Assembly (NCBI GenBank): GCA_029964075.1
Contig: CM057144.1
Coordinates: forward strand, 5,293,281-5,357,280
Source: Patiria pectinifera
Lineage: Eukaryota > Echinodermata > Asteroidea > Valvatida > Asterinidae
DNA: 64,000 bases
Direction of reading: 5' to 3'
The notes below the pieces were generated by a model. It was not told the DNA's origin. It did not search any database and saw nothing but the letters and a program-made list of their open reading frames with translations. A program made the translations under genes and the position numbers. This document shows, one piece after another, positions 60,400 to 64,000 of this stretch (within the stretch, counting starts at the first letter, position 1; the number at the start of each line of letters is the position of its first letter).

Positions 60400-61505
60400 A
60401 GGTCTGTTTCAGACGTCGTGTCTATGCCGTGTCAAATAGAAATAAACTTGAATTGCCTTTATTCGACACGGCACAAGCACGACGCTTGAAACAAATTAAT
60501 GATTTCGGCTCGGCAGAAGATTTAGCTCGACAAAGTCTGCCGTGATTACCAATTTAGCACGGCAGTAGCACAGCGCGGTTTTAAACGTCGTACTTCTGCC
60601 GTGTCGAATGTTATTTCGATGCGCAGTTGGCTGGCGAACTTCGAATTGAAATTGTATTCGACACGGCAGTAGCACGACGTCTGAAACCACGCGTCGTGCT
60701 CTTGCCGTGAACATCGTTTATAATTAGGAATGCGCATGCGCGCAACGTGTGTACGAGTAAAGAAATAATTAACTAACAAACACATCAACAAATATGGCGA
60801 CTGACAAGGAACATTTTCATGAGTCATAGGGCTGCACTTCTGTAAATAGGCCTAAACCCATCCGCCGAGCTCAAGAAGAAAAGTTATTCCCTCAAAATAT
60901 TCTATATTAACTGAGTGCCATACAATTATTGGGAATCGAAGAGATATGGCTATGAACCTCTGGCCCGGACTTGGGGCTTCCAATTCTGAGCATTTTAGAT
61001 GTAATTGGACTTAAAACTGGCGCTATTTTGAAATGTTGTTGAGGGATCGTGTTTTTAAGATTGCGACTTTTCCGCTTTGGGAAAATCGGGAACGTCTTCA
61101 TTGGATCGGAATTTCTCAAAAAGTCAATGGTCAACCCACCAAAACTTGAAAAGAAAATGAACAGATGACATGTTGATCATCATTTTTCTATGCAACTCAA
61201 ATACCTGTGAGATTTCTGAGTATTTTGAAAGAATTTTGAAGGAGGGCATTTAGCATTGGCGCCTACGGGACTTTTAATACAGGGATGCATCCATCGGCAG
61301 ATGAGGAATTAACGTATTGATTCAGAGCACAAAATCATTTTTTTTTTGTGACTGTTGGTCCGCCATGTTGGATTTATTTAAATTCGACCAGGCGTTTATA
61401 ATTAAGTTCGACGTTTGAAACCACTGCCGTGCTTACACCATACTAACGTCGCGCTTAATTCAATTTTATTCGACGCGGCAAAAAGCACGAAGTCTGAAAC
61501 AGCCC
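60400..61505. mobile_element. Foldback element with GTCTGTTTCAGACGTCGTG ends
   Basis: The left end GTCTGTTTCAGACGTCGTG and the right end CACGAAGTCTGAAACAGCCC are inverted repeats. The left half (60400-60720) contains repeated inverted modules of the type CGACACGGCA(G/C)(T/A)AGCACGACG in alternating orientation. A diverged TTCT-type MITE (60930-61285) lies inside. Confidence 0.7.
60930..61285 (+). mobile_element. Diverged TTCT-family MITE nested in the foldback element
   Basis: Shares GAAATTTCTC/GGAATTTCTCAAAAAGTCA, ACTTGAAAAGAAAATGAA and the TGAGTATTTT..GAGGGCATTTA order with 41100-41400. Confidence 0.6.
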
Positions 61506-62400
61506 CTATATAACCACATTGCACTACTACCGAACTCGGTAGTATTGGGAATTTTGGTTAATTTTAATTGAATCTCGGTAAATTTTAATTGAATTTGCAA
61601 TCGATGAGGGGTGTTCAAATTACTCATTGGTAATATTCCTACATTGGGGAATGATGCTTTTGTTACTTTGTAGCTTTCTTGCTGGATCTGATCAAGAGAT
61701 AATATTTATAGTAATACTTTAAACACCCCCGTTAAAAGCTAAAATGTTGGCCCTAAAAATACCGTAAATCATGCAAAGTCCTATTTTTTTTTTCAGGTTT
61801 AATGAGTGCGAAAATGTTGCTATTTAATGTTGGCACCTCGCTGTCCTCTGCTGTAAAGCTATAGACTTGCATTGTTATTCAATGTATATTATTTTGCTTA
61901 CTCTTTCCATTAAATTGTTTGTAGCCTTGTAAATATTGTCAGGCACAGACTGATAATTTGCCCTACTTTGCGCCATGTAGAAATGCAGCTAAGTAGCTAT
62001 GAGTAGTCTATAATTGCCACTTGCCGTGTTAAGAAGAAGCACAGTGTGGGCATATTGACATTCTGATAATATCAACGTCCCTTATCTATAGCCAATTGCA
62101 ATAAAATTGACCTAAATTCCCACTATACCTCAGGCTCAATAGTAGGGCAATGTGGGAATAATACCTATGGGTACTTTGACCTGCCCTTATCTATAGCAAA
62201 TTACAACTGCCAGGGCCTAGAGTAGGAAATTTTGGAAATGTTATCAATGGGTACTTTGAAAAGCCCTTATCTAAAGCAAAACACGTCAAAATGTCTAGTA
62301 TTTCTCACTTCGCTCAGGTTCTGTAGTAGGGCAATGTGGGAATATTACCAATGGGCACTTTAAACAGCCGTCTATACTATAGCAAATTACATTAAAGTTT

Positions 62401-62465
62401 AGAGTATAAGCACTCCCCTGAAGACGGTCAAGGCATACTGACCGGAACGTCGAGTTTATACCTCT
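62401..62465 (+). ncRNA. Hammerhead-ribozyme-like fold
   Basis: CTGAAGA (62418-62424) matches the CUGANGA box. Stem II CGGTCA/TGACCG encloses AGGCATAC. GAAC (consensus GAAA) and GTC follow. Stem I forms between AGAGTATAAGCACTC (62401-62415) and GAGTTTATACCTCT (62452-62465). The order equals a type I hammerhead with almost no stem III, the form known from Penelope-like elements. The A-to-C change in the second box probably weakens it. Confidence 0.5.
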
Positions 62466-62481
62466 GGTTCTTTTCAGAACC
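62466..62481 (+). ncRNA. Histone-mRNA-type 3' stem-loop
   Basis: GGTTCT-TTTC-AGAACC: six base pairs and a four-base pyrimidine-rich loop, fitting the metazoan histone 3' stem-loop consensus (GGYYCU UHUH AGRRCC). It starts one base after stem I of the hammerhead-like fold. No histone gene is nearby. Confidence 0.6.
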
Positions 62482-62640
62482 ATTCTCTTAGTTCAGAAAT
62501 TATTCGCACATGGTGTTTCCGCAAACCTTTCATTATTTAAATTACATTAAAATTGATCGAAATTCTCACGTTGCACTGGTTCGGTTGTAGCACAATGTTA
62601 AAATTTAGGTACATTCAGATTTAGTGCAAGGGGGAATGTT

Positions 62641-63516
62641 GTCCGTTGCTCGTGACGTGATCTTCCTCCCGAGTTTAAAATGTAGTAATTTACGGCTGAT
62701 TCCCAAAATAATTTTGTGGGTTAGGTGGTAACAAAATAAAGAACTAAAGCCAATGAATATTTAAATACCTCCCTCCAGCAGCGAATGTTTCGCAGGTGAT
62801 TTTATGAAGAGTTATTGACAACATTTCCACTTCGCCGCACAGTGTTGGAATTCCCACTTTGCCCTGGGCAAATTCCGAGTTAACCCAGATTTGGAGATTC
62901 CCTGTCTACATTGCGCGTGACAGCTTTAAAGGGGTTCTCTTTGTATCTCTGTTTTTTAAACTTTCAACTAGTTATTACCTCCCGGGCACGTAGCGGTGGA
63001 TATTAAATGCAGTTCCCTCCCGACAGATTTCAGCTGTGCGATGGCTCAGTATTTAACTTTAATTTTTGAAGTTGATACAAAAAAACTGCTGTTGCCACAA
63101 GGCCAGGTTTATTTAAATTTGACTCATGTTTACACGCTGTATTACTAAACAACATTGATTGGTTTATTTTTTGTGTACTCATGATGAGATAAGCCGGGTA
63201 GGAACTCGAACCCATATCTCTTCAAGTTTGAAAAGCTCTGCAAACATCTTTGCGAATGGGTAGAAGGAAACAAAGGATACAAACATTGACTTGGGAGCCT
63301 GGCACGTACGTGATTGTGGCGGAGGTTATTTGAGCACCTTTCACATCAACTATAAAGACTATTATCAAGATTGAGTTTCGGTTTTGAGCTGAGCAATTGC
63401 ATTGGAACTAGAGAGAGAAATGCATCATCCGTGCTGATCATCAAGTGATCACTTTTAAGGTAGGTATGTGATGTGCATGTTTTTTTTAGTCTGCCATTTT
63501 ACACAAATTTGTTTTT
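62641..63516. other. No gene recognised
   Basis: AT-rich, with only short frames. Confidence 0.5.
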
Positions 63517-63720
63517 GTCTCGCCTGAACGAAGTTCAGGGAAGAGACCATGCAATCATTTATGTCTGTACGGTTGTCCGTCCGTACTATGTAGGCCTATG
63601 TATGTGGTATTTTAGTTTTGAAAATTGGTCTCTTTTGATAAGGTGAAGTCCAGTTGAAACCAAACTTGGGTCATAGATATAACATGGTAACCTTCATATG
63701 ATAATGAATTCGTGTAAATA
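63517..63720 (+). repeat. Dispersed repeat beginning CTCGCCTGAACGAAG
   Basis: Begins with the near-palindrome CCTGAACGAAGTTCAGG, followed by GTCTGTACGGTTGTCCGTCCG and a moderately conserved body. This form is common in marine invertebrate genomes by recall. Only one copy is in the window. Confidence 0.45.
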
Positions 63721-64000
63721 CTTCGTTAAGTGTCCACGCTCAAAAAATCGATTTTTTTTTTTACTTTGTGGGATGAAAGGACTTTGAGAGCAAGTAACCA
63801 AAATGGACTTTTTAACCCGATATGGTTACGGGCCATTATGTGTTTTGGCCATTTTTGGGCAATTTTGAGGCTGCAAAAAATTCATTTTTTGCGTTATTTT
63901 CAAAGGTCATCAAGCCAAACTGCAAAGTAATGTCACAAAAGTAACTATATCACGACAAAGTATCATCCTTACCCTTGCTAGAAAAAAATAGAAACAATTC

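Larger units (their letters stand above)
62397..62538 (+). mobile_element. 142-bp insertion with hammerhead-like fold and histone-type stem-loop
   Basis: Flanked by AAATTACATTAAA on both sides (62384-62396, 62539-62551), a 13-bp target duplication. Removing the insert and one repeat restores a normal tandem unit. The length and imprecise target size fit retrotransposition. It contains the two RNA-like structures annotated separately. Confidence 0.75.
62079..62640 (+). repeat. Tandem array of about 105-bp units
   Basis: Units begin near 62079, 62184, 62264 and 62368 with CCCTTATCTATAGC(A/C)AATT and contain GTAGGGCAATGTGGGAAT and ATGGGTACTTTGA. The third is about 25 bp short. The fourth is interrupted by a 142-bp insertion (62397-62538). 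Confidence 0.85.

Overview
This is animal genomic DNA: AT-rich, with intron-split genes using GT-AG splice sites, tRNA-derived SINEs, LINE and Penelope-type remains, many foldback elements and MITEs, and a Polinton/Maverick-type element. The gene families (SLC16-like transporter, a death-effector-domain NB-ARC/TPR protein, an EGF type I membrane protein) and the repeat style suggest a marine deuterostome invertebrate. An echinoderm is my best guess; this is inference, not something the sequence proves.

The left two thirds are built on a segmental duplication in direct orientation. Copy A (about 1-15528) and copy B (about 29899-46230) align nearly base for base over long stretches. Each carries a four-exon monocarboxylate-transporter-like (SLC16/MFS) gene. 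Copy B is intact (495 aa). Copy A is a pseudogene with a 2-nt frameshift and a deletion of about 665 bp that removes much of the C-terminal membrane half. The copies act as each other's empty-site control. A 4.36-kb Polinton-like element with long inverted repeats is found only in A. Two piggyBac-like TTAA MITEs and a composite TTCT MITE are found only in B. These differences imply transposition after the duplication.

Between the two copies lies a complete nine-exon gene on the + strand (19668-28999, 1017 aa): DED, NB-ARC ATPase, TPR repeats and a charged tail. It looks like an Apaf-1/NLR-type STAND protein that could recruit a DED-containing caspase or adaptor.

To the right, 46.2-57.1 kb has no recognisable gene. 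It holds a 1.2-kb nested foldback structure, a three-unit 145-bp tandem array, an inverted copy of a repeat from the duplicated block, a hammerhead-like motif and a roughly 20-bp minisatellite. At 57179-59173 on the minus strand are the last four exons of an EGF type I membrane protein whose cytoplasmic tail ends in a PDZ-ligand-like SVV. Its 5' part lies outside the window or within a long intron.

The 59.2-64 kb end holds a SINE, a foldback element with a nested MITE relic, and a tandem array. The most unusual object is in that array: a 142-bp insertion flanked by 13-bp target duplications that contains a hammerhead-ribozyme-like fold followed directly by a hairpin matching the histone-mRNA 3' stem-loop consensus.
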